A stretch of DNA of 64,000 nucleotides. Source: CAWBLP01 sp963789495 (GTDB taxonomy: Bacteria > Pseudomonadota > Alphaproteobacteria > Acetobacterales > Acetobacteraceae). The notes below the pieces were generated by a model. It worked only from the letters and a program-made list of their open reading frames with translations. It had not been told where the DNA came from and did not search any database. The DNA lies in the NCBI GenBank assembly GCA_963789495.1, contig CAWBLP010000008.1, forward strand, positions 62,001-126,000, written 5' to 3'. Made by a program: the position numbers and the translations under genes. Shown here piece after piece: positions 7,123 through 15,831 of this stretch (positions within the stretch are counted from its first letter, which is position 1; the number at the start of each line of letters is the position of its first letter).

Positions 7123-8490
7123 TCAGCCGGCGCAAAGTCCCATCAGCCCGCGCAGATCCGCCAGCCCGTCCAAGCCACGCACCTGCTCAATCAGCTTGCC
7201 GCAGCGACCGGCGCCGAACACCGGCTCGACCAGGGCCGAGAACTTTTCCTCCAGCCGCCGGCCCTGATCGGCGGTGTCCGAGGCTGGCACGCCGGAATCG
7301 TGTTCGGCGGAGACGGTGCGCCCGTCGTTCAGCACCACGTCGAGCCGGGCGCGGGTATGCGGCGTGCCCTTGAGGAAATCGAACGCCACCCGCTCGCGCA
7401 GGCCCACCAGAACGGGATCGGCGGTGGTGGCCTCCGCATAGGTGGACAGCCGCCCGGTATCCACGCCCGCCAGCCCCATCGCGGTGGTCAGGCGCAGCGA
7501 GAATTTCGCTTCCAGCCCGGTGCGCGGCGCGGGGATGTTGCAGACCCGGTCGCAGGCCTCGTCGAGTTGCAGGCGGATGCGCTCGATCTGCTCGGGGACC
7601 AGCTTGTGCTGATCGCGCAGCTTGCGGGCGGCCTCGATCGGCGCATGGGTCAGGTAGCAGGCGGCGTGATACTTGAACAGGTTGTGGCGGATGTACCAAC
7701 CACCTGCCGGCGTCTCCAGCGCGCGTTCCGGGCGGAAATCCGGGCTGTGGGTGCGGGCGAAGCCTTGCGGGCATTCCAACACGTCGCTGCGGCTGGTGAA
7801 GCCGCGGGCCGCGAGTTTCGCCGCGAGCAGCCCGTTATAGGCCGCCTTGCCGGCGTGCAGCGGCTTGCACATGGTGCCGAACATCGATTTCAGCCCGGCC
7901 GCCTGGGTGCCGGCGATGCCCAGAGCGAGCGAAGTTTGTTCCGCATCCAGGCCGAGCAAATGGGCGCAGGCGGCGGCGGCACCGAAACTGCCGACCGTTG
8001 CCGTGGCGTGGAAACCCAGCACATCGTAATGCCCGGGGGCGATGGTGCGGCCGATCCGGCATTGCAATTCATAGCCCGCGACGAAGGCGGTCAGCACGTC
8101 GGCGCCGCTGCTGCCGCGCTGCTCCGCCAGCGCGAGCAGGGCGGGCAGGATCGCCACCGACGGATGGCCAGGCATCGCCATGTTGACGTCGTCGAAATCG
8201 AGCGCGTGGGACGCCGCGCCGTTGACCAGCGCGGCGGAGGCGACCGGCAGCCGGGCGGCTTGGCCGATGATGGTGGCATCCGCGGCCCCGCCCTGCTCGA
8301 CCAGTTCAGCGAGCAGGATGGCGCTGAGCTCGTCCTGCGCGCCGGCGACCGCGCAGGCCAGGTAGTCGAGCACGCAATGCCGCGCCCATGCACGCACGTC
8401 GTCCGGGATGTCGGCGAAGCTCAAGGACTGGGCCTGTGCGGCCAGGCTGCGCGTCAGGCCTTGCGCCTGGATGTCGGTCATCACGTTCAT
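7123..8490 (-). CDS. MmgE/PrpD family protein (2-methylcitrate dehydratase-like)
   Basis: A 455-residue protein, normal length. The family's all-alpha N-terminal domain shows 'VLDYLACAVAGAQDE' (about residues 40-55), 'ASHALDFDDVNMAMPGHPS' near 95-113 with the conserved D-F-D-D and G-H-P-S motifs, and 'VAGYELQCRIGR'. The lid-domain segments 'KPLHAGKAAYNGLLAAKLA' and 'RTHSPDFRPE' follow. Relatives include 2-methylcitrate dehydratase PrpD and cis-aconitate decarboxylase; nearby genes do not include other prp genes, so a different hydroxy-acid dehydratase or epimerase-type role is as likely. Monocistronic by context. Confidence 0.9.
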   Translation of the reverse strand: MNVMTDIQAQGLTRSLAAQAQSLSFADIPDDVRAWARHCVLDYLACAVAGAQDELSAILLAELVEQGGAADATIIGQAARLPVASAALVNGAASHALDFDDVNMAMPGHPSVAILPALLALAEQRGSSGADVLTAFVAGYELQCRIGRTIAPGHYDVLGFHATATVGSFGAAAACAHLLGLDAEQTSLALGIAGTQAAGLKSMFGTMCKPLHAGKAAYNGLLAAKLAARGFTSRSDVLECPQGFARTHSPDFRPERALETPAGGWYIRHNLFKYHAACYLTHAPIEAARKLRDQHKLVPEQIERIRLQLDEACDRVCNIPAPRTGLEAKFSLRLTTAMGLAGVDTGRLSTYAEATTADPVLVGLRERVAFDFLKGTPHTRARLDVVLNDGRTVSAEHDSGVPASDTADQGRRLEEKFSALVEPVFGAGRCGKLIEQVRGLDGLADLRGLMGLCAG

Positions 8491-8583
8491 CGGACAGGTC
8501 TCCTCCCGGGCGGCGTTGACGACAGCGTGTCACAGAACCGCCGGTTCGGCCATCTTCGGCCGCGAGTGGTCGCGCGGCCGGCG

Positions 8584-8621
8584 CAATCAGGTGACGCAAT
8601 CAGGTGACGCAATCAGGTAAA
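8584..8621. repeat. Three tandem copies of a 13-bp unit
   Basis: The unit caatcaggtgacg is repeated about three times in direct tandem between the MmgE/PrpD promoter region and the stop of the next gene. The last unit includes the stop codon of the minus-strand gene ending at 8613, so the number of units could change its reading end. Confidence 0.75.
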
Positions 8622-9305
8622 AGGCACCGCCAGGCGCGCATAGGCGGTGTGGGCCGCGTGCAGGCGCGACAGCTCCAGGCCGTTCAGCACATCCGCACCT
8701 TCAACCCCGGCCCGTCGCAGCGTGCCGGCAGCACCCTGGGTGATGCCGTAGGCGGTGAGCTGCGCCGGCGTCCAGGCCTGGGGTTCCGCCGGCGGGGTTG
8801 CCCGGGCCAGGATCAGCGTGACCGGCACCGGCGCCGCGCCCGGTCTGGCATCGGCCGCCCGGTCCGTTGCGCCGGCCGTCGCTACCCCACCAGCGGGAGG
8901 CTGGCCTGCGGCGACCGGAGATTGCGCGGCGGGCATCGGGTCGGTGTGGCCGCCGAATGCGGTCTCCACCGAGTTACCGTGCAACAATGACTGGCCGGTC
9001 TGGTCGAGATTGATCCCGGTGACCTCCTCGGCGACCATGGTTCCCAGGTTGATGGCGATGCCGATCGGCCCGCCGAGCAGCGCGCTGACCACCAGTGAGC
9101 CGAAGCGTCGGATCGGCTCGGGGATCGTGTCGCCGGTCACCGCCCGGTAGATTGTGCCGATCACCGGCAGATATTGCAGCGGGTTCAGTGCCGACAGGAT
9201 GTCGTGAAAACTGAACCCGTGTTCGCTTTCGGCGTGACGGGCCGGCGGAGCGGCGCCAGCGGCGGGCGCGGCCGCACCGGCGACTGCGGCGACGGGTGCG
9301 GTCAT
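8613..9305 (-). CDS. Conserved hypothetical protein with N-terminal 'FSFHDILSALNPLQYLPVIG' type domain
   Basis: A 230-residue protein. After an Ala/Pro-rich leader of 30 residues comes a conserved-looking block (about 31-110) with a hydrophobic stretch: 'HDILSALNPLQYLPVIGTIY', 'AVTGDTIPEPIRRFGSL' and 'GGPIGIAINLGTMVAEEVTG'. Small alphaproteobacterial proteins with this block are known only as hypothetical. The centre (about 115-165) is low-complexity Ala/Pro/Gly, and the C-terminal 60 residues look helical. The glycine-rich hydrophobic patch could associate with membranes. Function unknown; the 246 bases up to the next gene hold nothing I can support. Confidence 0.7.
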   Translation of the reverse strand: MTAPVAAVAGAAAPAAGAAPPARHAESEHGFSFHDILSALNPLQYLPVIGTIYRAVTGDTIPEPIRRFGSLVVSALLGGPIGIAINLGTMVAEEVTGINLDQTGQSLLHGNSVETAFGGHTDPMPAAQSPVAAGQPPAGGVATAGATDRAADARPGAAPVPVTLILARATPPAEPQAWTPAQLTAYGITQGAAGTLRRAGVEGADVLNGLELSRLHAAHTAYARLAVPFT

Positions 9306-9551
9306 GGCAGAGGCTGCTCAGGCATGCCGCCGTCCAAGCAACTTCGGGGCCAGGGCCGGCGGGCAAGAGCGGGCGATCCAGCAGCAGATGCCCGATGCGG
9401 TGCCCGCTCCCGGCTCGCTGGCGATGGAGGTGCCGCCGGGCGGGCGGGCCGACCGCCAGGATCCACCGGCGCGAGGCGGGGCGGAACGCTGCGTGCCAAC
9501 CACGGCGGGCCGTCTGGCGTTCCAGGCAGCCGGCCGCGCGGCTGGAGTGGA

Positions 9552-10346
9552 TCAGCGGCCCTGGTAGACCGGCTTGCGCTTCTCGTTGAAAGCCCGAATT
9601 CCTTCGCGGCGGTCCTCGGTCGGCACCATGCGATTGTAGGCTTCGATCTCGAACATCATGCCGCTGGCGCGGTCCATGTTCAGCCCGTAATCCACCGACT
9701 GCTTGATCTGCCGGGTCGAAATCGGCGCATTGCCGGCGATGGTGGCCGCGGTCTCCAGCGCCTCCGCCAGCAGCGTGTCCGGCGTGCAGATGCGATTCAC
9801 CATGCCCCACTCGAACGCCTGCTGCACGGTGAACGGTTTGCCGGTCAGCAGAATCTCCTTGGCGCGGCGCGCCCCCACCGCGCGCGGCAGGTTCTGGGTG
9901 CCGCCGGCGCCCGGCATGATGCCCAGCGTCACCTCGGTCAGCGCGAACCGGGCGTTCTCCGAGGCATAGATGAAATCGGCACACAGCGAGATTTCCATGC
10001 CGCCAGCATAGGCCGCGCCGTTCACCGCGGCGATCACCGGCACCGGGCACTGGATGATGCCGCGAATCGCCCGCTCGAAGATCAAGTGCTGGTCCTGCCA
10101 CTGCTGATCCGTCATGCCATTGCGTTCCTTCAGGTCGCCGCCACCGCAGAAGGCGCGCGGACCGGCGCCGGTGATGACGATGCAGCGCTGCGCATTGGGC
10201 GCGGCGTGGAACGGCTCGAACGCGGCCAGCAGGTCCAGCCCCATCTGGGTGTTCATCGCATTGGCGACCTCCGGCCGGTTCAGCGTGACCAGCACGGTGT
10301 GCGGCTGCGGCTGCTCGATGGTCAGGGTCTGGTAGGTCTGTGGCAT
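9552..10346 (-). CDS. Enoyl-CoA hydratase/isomerase family protein
   Basis: A 264-residue crotonase-fold enzyme of standard length. The oxyanion-hole loop 'ITGAGPRAFCGGGDLKE' stands near residue 60-77. The second conserved block 'PVIAAVNGAAYAGGMEISLCAD' (about 108-128) and 'TEVTLGIMPGAGGTQNLPRAVG' (about 142-162) contain the region of the catalytic glutamates; Glu in 'TEVTLG' corresponds to the first. Such enzymes hydrate trans-2-enoyl-CoA in beta-oxidation or side pathways. The start at ATG 10346 is supported by the family N-terminus ('TLTIEQPQPHTVLVTLNRP'); the frame extends 96 codons upstream without homology. It is divergent from the MFS gene, with a shared 217-bp upstream region. Confidence 0.9.
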   Translation of the reverse strand: MPQTYQTLTIEQPQPHTVLVTLNRPEVANAMNTQMGLDLLAAFEPFHAAPNAQRCIVITGAGPRAFCGGGDLKERNGMTDQQWQDQHLIFERAIRGIIQCPVPVIAAVNGAAYAGGMEISLCADFIYASENARFALTEVTLGIMPGAGGTQNLPRAVGARRAKEILLTGKPFTVQQAFEWGMVNRICTPDTLLAEALETAATIAGNAPISTRQIKQSVDYGLNMDRASGMMFEIEAYNRMVPTEDRREGIRAFNEKRKPVYQGR

Positions 10347-10563
10347 GGTCCGGTGTCCTGGTGGCTGCGTCAGGCCGCCAACTTGCGCGGCATTTTTGCC
10401 CCCCGCAATCCGTCCTTCCGGGCCGCGATGCCGCATGCCCAAAGGTTGCCACCGCGCCGGCCAGCCCAGACAATCCCGCGGATATGACCCCTGCCCGCCC
10501 TCGCCCCATCCCTGCTGCCGCCGACCGTGCAAACCGCGCCCGCGCCGCCAAGGACTCCATTTG

Positions 10564-11811
10564 ATGCCGGTCGAATCGCGCCACTGGCGCCGCAACATGT
10601 ACGTGTGCCTCTTCGGCTCTTTCACCAACGTCACGGCGATGACGCTGCTGCTGCCGTTCCTGCCGATCTATGTCGAGGAACTGGGCGTGAAGAGCCACGC
10701 CGCCATCGTCGAGTGGTCGGGCATCACCTACGGCATCTCCTTCCTGGGTGCCGGGCTGGTGGCGCCGCTCTGGGGCAAGATGGCCGACCTGTACGGCCGC
10801 AAGCTGATCCTGATACGCGCCAGCCTGGCGATGGCGATCTGCATGTCGCTGATTGGAGTCGCGCAGAACATCTGGCAACTCGCGGCATTGCGCCTGCTGG
10901 CCGGGCTGCTCGGCGGCTATGCCTCCGGCGCGGTGGTGCTGGTCGCCACGCAAACCCCCAAGAACCGCTCCGCCTGGGCACTCGGCACGCTCTCCACCGG
11001 CGTCATGGCCGGCACCCTGCTGGGGCCGCTGATCGGTGGCGTGCTGCCCGGCCTGATCGGCCTGCGCGAGACCTTCTTCCTGACCGGCGGCGCCATCTTC
11101 CTGGCCTTCCTCGCAACCTGCTTCTTCATCCGCGAAGACCGGCCGGAGGATGGCGGACGGGCGCGGCGGGTTACGCGCGGCGCCTGGTCGATGATCCCGG
11201 ACCGCCGCCCGGTGATCGCCATGCTGTGCACCGCCATGCTGCTGATGCTGGCGAACATGTCGATCGAGCCAATCATCACGGTCTACGTCGCGCCGCTGGT
11301 GAAGGACGCCCAGGTGGTATTCACCTCCGGCCTGGTGATGGCCGCGGCGGCATTCGGCAGCGTGCTGGCCGCGCCGAGGCTGGGCCGGCTGGCAGATCGG
11401 ATCGGGCCGTGGAACTTGATCATCGCCTGCCTGGCGATCAGCGGGCTGCTACTGATCCCGCAGGCCTTCGTCACCAGCGCCTGGCAGCTTGTCGGGCTGC
11501 GCTTCCTGATGGGCATGTCACTGGCCGGGCTGCTGCCCTCGATCAGCGCGACCATCCGCCACAACACGCCGGACGGCGCGGTGGGCACGATCCTGGGCTA
11601 CGGCACCTCCGCCCAGTATGCCGGCCAGGTCATCGGCCCGGTGGTGGGCGGGTTCGTGGGCGGCCATTTCGGCATGCGCTCGGTGTTCCTGGCAACCACA
11701 GTCATCATGTTCGGCGGAGCGGCGTATAATTGGATCGTCAGCCGGCGCGCGACACCGGACGCAAGCTCCGAACCGCCGATCCAGCCGTCGCCGCGCCCGG
11801 AACGCGCCTAA
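10564..11811 (+). CDS. MFS transporter, DHA1-type (multidrug efflux-like)
   Basis: A 415-residue, 12-helix major facilitator. The loop 2-3 signature is present as 'GKMADLYGRKLILI' (about residues 75-90), and 'RLLAGLLGGYASGAVVLVAT' with 'GVMAGTLLGPLIGGVLPGLIG' forms the motif C-like region of helix 5 typical of drug/H+ antiporters. A second copy of the loop motif, 'APRLGRLADRIGPWN', starts the C-terminal half. This matches MdtG/Bcr-like exporters of the inner membrane. The start at 10564 is preceded by CAAGGACTCCATTTG. The C-terminal tail is short and Pro-rich. The gene ends 12 bases before an inverted-repeat element. Confidence 0.9.
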   Translation: MPVESRHWRRNMYVCLFGSFTNVTAMTLLLPFLPIYVEELGVKSHAAIVEWSGITYGISFLGAGLVAPLWGKMADLYGRKLILIRASLAMAICMSLIGVAQNIWQLAALRLLAGLLGGYASGAVVLVATQTPKNRSAWALGTLSTGVMAGTLLGPLIGGVLPGLIGLRETFFLTGGAIFLAFLATCFFIREDRPEDGGRARRVTRGAWSMIPDRRPVIAMLCTAMLLMLANMSIEPIITVYVAPLVKDAQVVFTSGLVMAAAAFGSVLAAPRLGRLADRIGPWNLIIACLAISGLLLIPQAFVTSAWQLVGLRFLMGMSLAGLLPSISATIRHNTPDGAVGTILGYGTSAQYAGQVIGPVVGGFVGGHFGMRSVFLATTVIMFGGAAYNWIVSRRATPDASSEPPIQPSPRPERA

Positions 11812-11822
11812 GCAGGAGGTCT

Positions 11823-12154
11823 GCAGCGTGTCCCACGCATCCCGCTTTGGGGGTGGGACGCAGCAAGCGTCGGGGCGTTGCCCCGAACCCCACCAGGAGG
11901 CTTTGCCTCTTGGACCTCCAGCAAATTCTCGCCTTTGCAATCAAAACTTGTTTGGGGCGGGGAGGGGGCGTGACGGCTTCGGACCGGGGTATGATCACGA
12001 CCGGCCCCCTCCCTGCCCCAAACGGGGTCGGTTCCAAGGGCCGGGTCCTTGGCGGGGTTTCAAGGGGCAGCGCCCCTTGATGGGGGTTCGGGGGCAACGC
12101 CACCGACGCTTGCCTGCGTCCCACCGCCAAAGCGGGATGCGTGGGACAAGCCGC
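11823..12154. repeat. MITE-like element with ~60-bp terminal inverted repeats
   Basis: The left end (GCAGCGTGTCCCACGCATCCC, then GCTTTGGGGGTGGGACGCAG and CAAGCGTCGGGGCGTTGCCCC) is matched by the reverse complement of the right end with only a few changes, giving arms of about 60 bp. The inside carries the same modules as the 4475-4799 copy but in the opposite order and orientation ('caccaggaggctttgcctc' first, 'aaggggcagcgcccctt' last), with the same 'tttggggcggggaggggg' central arm. No gene is inside. Confidence 0.82.
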
Positions 12155-12164
12155 GAACCTCTGC

Positions 12165-13244
12165 TCAGGAAGCGATGCCGAGCAGCCGGGCCGCGGTGCC
12201 GCCGAGGATGGCGATACGTTCGTCGTCGGTGAGGCCGGGCGTGTTGAGCACGAGGTCGACTTCCGTGCTGGTCCAGGGGAACGGGTAGTCGGTGCCGATC
12301 ATGATCTTGTCGGGACCGGTCTCCGCGATCAGGTGGCGCAACGCCTCGGGCGTGAACACGATGGTGTCGAAGTAGAGCTGCCCGTCGCGCAGATACGCGG
12401 TGGGGTTCTTTTTCGGCAACGGGCCGACACGGTTGGGGAAGCAGCGGATCACTGCGTCGGAGCGGTTGGCGTAGGACGGCAGGAAGCCGCCGCCATGGGC
12501 CGCGCAGATTTTCAGGCCCGGGAAGCGGTCGAGCGTGCCTTCGAAGATCAGATGCGACAGCGCGATTGTGGTTTCCAGCGGATTGCCGATGGTGTTGGTC
12601 AGCAGTCCGCTGCCGGCGAGGCGTCCGCTGGGCTCCAATTCGCGCGTGCCGAGCGGGTGCATGAAGACGAGCACGCCGAGTTCCTCGCATTTGGCCCAGA
12701 ACGGGTGGAAGCGCGGGTTGGCGAGTTCCTCGCCGGCGACGCTGCCGCCCACGCCGACGCCGCGGAAGCCGAGTTTCTTCACCGCGTGTTCCACCTGTTC
12801 GGCGGCAAGCTCGGGGTGCTGCAGCGCCGCGGTCGCGAAGGCGACGAAGCGGTCGGGGCTGGCGGCGCAGAATTCCACCAGGGTCTCGTTCTGAATCCTG
12901 ATCAGTTCGGCCGCTTCGTCCCGGGAGGCGCGATACCAGTAGGGATTGATGCTGAGTGCCTCGACGTCGATGCCCTGCGCGTCCATCGCAGCGATGCGGG
13001 TGGAGGTGTCGTGCATCAGCAGGCCGGGCGCTTCCAGCGGATGGTTGATCACCGCGGCGGCGGGCGGGACGATGCAATGCGCATGCACGTCGATGGTCTT
13101 GATGCGGCGGCCGTTGATGACGGTCTCGCGGCGGCGGCCGGGCTGCGGCGGCGTGCCTGGCTGCGGCGCCAGGCTGCCCATGGCACAGGGGATGAAGGCG
13201 AGCGCGGCGAGGCTGGTGGTGAGCAGATTGCCGGTGATGGACAT
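12165..13244 (-). CDS. Amidohydrolase family protein (ACMSD-like metal hydrolase/decarboxylase), probably exported
   Basis: A 359-residue protein. A hydrophobic N-terminus (residues 8-27, '...TTSLAALAFIPCAMGSLA') looks like a signal peptide, which is unusual for this mostly cytosolic family. The metal site motif 'IDVHAHC' follows at about 51-57. Later blocks are 'FMHPLGTRE' (His ligand, about 195), 'AAHGGGFLPSYANR' (about 250) and 'IGTDYPFPW' with the catalytic Asp (about 320). These mark the amidohydrolase-2 group, which includes aminocarboxymuconate-semialdehyde decarboxylase and gamma-resorcylate decarboxylase. Substrate unknown. The stop lies 11 bases from the inverted-repeat element. Confidence 0.85.
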   Translation of the reverse strand: MSITGNLLTTSLAALAFIPCAMGSLAPQPGTPPQPGRRRETVINGRRIKTIDVHAHCIVPPAAAVINHPLEAPGLLMHDTSTRIAAMDAQGIDVEALSINPYWYRASRDEAAELIRIQNETLVEFCAASPDRFVAFATAALQHPELAAEQVEHAVKKLGFRGVGVGGSVAGEELANPRFHPFWAKCEELGVLVFMHPLGTRELEPSGRLAGSGLLTNTIGNPLETTIALSHLIFEGTLDRFPGLKICAAHGGGFLPSYANRSDAVIRCFPNRVGPLPKKNPTAYLRDGQLYFDTIVFTPEALRHLIAETGPDKIMIGTDYPFPWTSTEVDLVLNTPGLTDDERIAILGGTAARLLGIAS

Positions 13245-13385
13245 CGCGTTTCTCCCCTGAATTTCGTCGGTCGGCCGATCTTCATCCGATCGCGGTCATA
13301 CAGCCAATGGCGCGTGACGCCGATGCCAAACCACGCTGGCTGCCGGCTGCCGAATGCCCACGAATGTTGCGGCGCCAAACGCAGG

Positions 13386-13925
13386 CTAGCCCGCGGCGCC
13401 GGTGTCGCGAAGCCGCAGCAGCGCCGAGAGGAACCGGCGGGCGCCTTCTTCCGCGGTCGAATCGTTGACTACTGTTGCCACCGGCACACCGGCCGGCAGC
13501 GCGACGTGCCGCGCCAGCCGGCTGGCCGTATCGCCCGCCCCTTCCCGGCCGCGCGACGCCAGCCGTGCAGCGAGGATTTCGGCGGGGGCTGTGACCTCGA
13601 TGACCTGCACGGGAAACCGCGCCGCTGCCTCCTGGATAACGCCGCGCGACACGTTCGCCACCACAATGATTCCGCGGGCGAGCTTGTTCGCCACATCGGC
13701 AGGAATGCCGTAGCGCAGACCATGCGCCTGCCATTGCAGCGCGAACGCGCGCGTTGAGAATTCCGTCTCCGTTACGGCTTCGTGGTCCTCGCCGCCCGCG
13801 TCCGCCGGTCGGGTGATCACCCGCCGCGCGAAGTGAATGCCCGGATCACCGGCCAATGCCTGCCGTGCCGCATCGAGCAGCGTATCCTTCCCCGCACCGC
13901 TTGGCCCGACCACCAAAACCAGCAT
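13386..13925 (-). CDS. phnN: Ribose 1,5-bisphosphate phosphokinase PhnN
   Basis: A 179-residue guanylate-kinase-like protein. The P-loop 'GPSGAGKDT' is at residues 7-15, followed by 'RRVITRPADAGGEDHEAVTE', the usual PhnN substrate loop, then 'FALQWQAHGLRYGIP' and 'ANVSRGVIQEAAARFP'. PhnN makes phosphoribosyl pyrophosphate from ribose 1,5-bisphosphate at the end of the C-P lyase pathway. No other phn gene is in the window, so it stands alone here and may supply PRPP independently. Length and motifs are complete. Confidence 0.9.
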   Translation of the reverse strand: MLVLVVGPSGAGKDTLLDAARQALAGDPGIHFARRVITRPADAGGEDHEAVTETEFSTRAFALQWQAHGLRYGIPADVANKLARGIIVVANVSRGVIQEAAARFPVQVIEVTAPAEILAARLASRGREGAGDTASRLARHVALPAGVPVATVVNDSTAEEGARRFLSALLRLRDTGAAG

Positions 13926-13997
13926 CGCAAGACCTTTGCATTGACGGGCCAGACCCTGCCGCTAGCCTGCGCCCCGATCAATGTAGGAGTCCACGCC

Positions 13998-15776
13998 ATG
14001 TTCACGACGCGCCCGGAAATCGCCGGCACCTTCGGCGTGGTCGCCAGCACACACTGGATCGCCAGCCAGGTCGGCATGGCCGTGCTGGAACGCGGCGGCA
14101 ATGCGTTCGATGCCGCCGCCGCCACAGCCTTCACCCTGCAGATCGCCGAACCGCATCTGAACGGCCCAGGTGGCGACGCACCGATCATCCTGCACAGCGC
14201 ACGAACCAAAACCCAGCACGTGATCTGCGGCCAAGGCGTCGCACCGCAAGCCGCCACGGCGGAGAAATTCCGTGCACTGGGCCTCGACCTGATTCCCGGC
14301 ACCGGCCTGCTGCCCGCTGTCGTGCCGGGCGCGTTCGACGCCTGGTGCCTGCTGCTGCGCGATTGGGGCAGTTGGGAACTGCCGGACGTGCTGTCCTTTG
14401 CGATCGGTTACGCGCGCAACGGCATCCACATCGTGCCGCGCATCAGCGCCACGATCGAAAGCGTGCGCCCGCTGTTCGAACAGGAATGGAAGACGTCGGC
14501 TGCGGTGTTTCTGCCGAACGGCAAAACCCCAGGTCCCGGGTCGCTGTTTTCCCGCCCCGCCGTCGCCGACACCTATGAGCGTATCTGCAAGGAGGCCGTC
14601 GGCGATACCCGCGAGGCCCGCATCGATGCCGCCCGGGGTGCTTGGTATCGTGGTTTCGTTGCCGAAGCGGCCGGCCGCTTCTATGGCGACACCGAGGTGC
14701 TGGACGTGACCGGCCGACGCCATCGCGGCCTGCTCTCCGCTGACGATTTCGCGCGCTGGTCCGCGACGGTGGAAGATCCGCTAAGCTACGACTATCACGG
14801 CCACACGGTGCTGAAATGCGGGCCCTGGAGCCAGGGGCCGGTGTTCCTGCAACAGCTCGCCTTGCTGCGCGACATGGATATCGGCGCCATGGACCCGTTC
14901 GGCGCTCCATTCGTTCACACGATGGTGGAAGCAGCCAAGCTCGCCTTCGCCGATCGCGAAGCCTATTACGGCGATCCTGATTTCGGAAAAGTGCCGATGA
15001 GCACACTGCTTTCCGACGCCTACAACGCAGAGCGACGCAAGCTGATCGGCCGCAACGCCTCCGCCGAACTGCGCCCCGGTGAGATCGCCGGCTATGCGCC
15101 GGAGGTCGACCGCGGTGCCGCGCAACGCGCGAAGCTGCTGTCCGGCAACACCGCCGGCGCCGATGAGCCCACGGTTGCGCGGCTCGGCGTGATCGGCGCG
15201 GACACCTGCCACATCGACGTGATCGATCGCCACGGCAACATGGTAAGCGCCACGCCATCCGGCGGCTGGCTGCAATCCTCGCCGGTGGTGCCGGAGCTGG
15301 GCTTCTGCATCACCACGCGGGGACAGATGTTCTGGCTGCGTGACGGCCTGCCCAACAGCCTGGCGCCGGGCAAGCGGCCGCGGACGACGTTGTCGCCGAG
15401 TTTCGCATTGCGCGACGGCAAGCCGTGGATGGCGTTCGGCACGCCGGGCGGCGAGCAGCAGGACCAGTGGTCGCTGATCTATTTCCTGCGCCGGGTGCAT
15501 CAGAACATGGGGATTCAGGAGGCGATCGACGCGCCGAGTTTCCACACGGAGCATTGGCCGTCGAGCTTCTGGCCGCGGGTTGCGCGTCCCGCGAAGGTGG
15601 TGCTGGAGGGGCGCTACCCGGATGCGGTGATGTACGAGTTGAAGGCGCGCGACCACAAGGCGGAGAAAGGCGACGACTGGAGCGAGGGTCGTCTGTCGGC
15701 GGCTGCCATCGAGGGCGATCAGATGCGAGCCGGTGCCAACCCGCGCGGCATGCAGGGTTACGCGGTCGGGCGGTGA
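13998..15776 (+). CDS. Gamma-glutamyltransferase family protein (Ntn-hydrolase)
   Basis: A 592-residue protein of the gamma-glutamyltransferase/cephalosporin acylase family. N-terminal features are 'VLERGGNAFDAAAATAFTLQ' and 'PHLNGPGGDA' (the G-P-G-G substrate loop); the centre has 'DFARWSATVEDPLSYDYHG'. The autoprocessing site is expected at 'ADTCHIDVIDRHGNM', where the Thr before Cys-His would become the new N-terminal nucleophile of the small subunit. C-terminal 'RPRTTLSPSFALRDGKPWMAFGTPGGEQQ' is the usual glycine-rich end. No signal peptide is seen, unlike periplasmic Ggt, which suggests an intracellular acylase-like enzyme. The ATG is at 13998 after TAGGAGTCC. Confidence 0.88.
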   Translation: MFTTRPEIAGTFGVVASTHWIASQVGMAVLERGGNAFDAAAATAFTLQIAEPHLNGPGGDAPIILHSARTKTQHVICGQGVAPQAATAEKFRALGLDLIPGTGLLPAVVPGAFDAWCLLLRDWGSWELPDVLSFAIGYARNGIHIVPRISATIESVRPLFEQEWKTSAAVFLPNGKTPGPGSLFSRPAVADTYERICKEAVGDTREARIDAARGAWYRGFVAEAAGRFYGDTEVLDVTGRRHRGLLSADDFARWSATVEDPLSYDYHGHTVLKCGPWSQGPVFLQQLALLRDMDIGAMDPFGAPFVHTMVEAAKLAFADREAYYGDPDFGKVPMSTLLSDAYNAERRKLIGRNASAELRPGEIAGYAPEVDRGAAQRAKLLSGNTAGADEPTVARLGVIGADTCHIDVIDRHGNMVSATPSGGWLQSSPVVPELGFCITTRGQMFWLRDGLPNSLAPGKRPRTTLSPSFALRDGKPWMAFGTPGGEQQDQWSLIYFLRRVHQNMGIQEAIDAPSFHTEHWPSSFWPRVARPAKVVLEGRYPDAVMYELKARDHKAEKGDDWSEGRLSAAAIEGDQMRAGANPRGMQGYAVGR

Positions 15777-15779
15777 GTG

Positions 15780-15817
15780 GCAGCAAGGGATCGGGGCAAA
15801 GCCCCGACGCTTGCTGC
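15780..15817. repeat. Short solo hairpin version of the dispersed inverted-repeat family
   Basis: GCAGCAAGGGATCGGGGC-aaa-GCCCCGACGCTTGCTGC forms a near-perfect 17-18 bp stem with a tiny loop. The sequence equals the inner terminal repeats of the copies at 4475-4799 and 11823-12154 without any interior. It sits between convergent genes (13998-15776 and the transaminase) and could work as a bidirectional terminator. Confidence 0.75.
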
Positions 15818-15831
15818 GCTTCACTCAAAGC

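Noticed and set aside
6979..8607. A 542-codon open frame on the plus strand over the MmgE/PrpD gene
   Set aside because: It is antisense to a clear family member, is His/Gln/Arg-rich and has no recognisable motif; a GC-rich shadow frame.
8584..8621. A CRISPR-like repeat array
   Set aside because: Only three contiguous 13-bp units without spacers; no cas genes. No CRISPR array was seen anywhere in the window.
12141..13757. A 538-codon plus-strand frame over the amidohydrolase and phnN
   Set aside because: Antisense to two genes with clear motifs; composition and lack of homology show it is a shadow.
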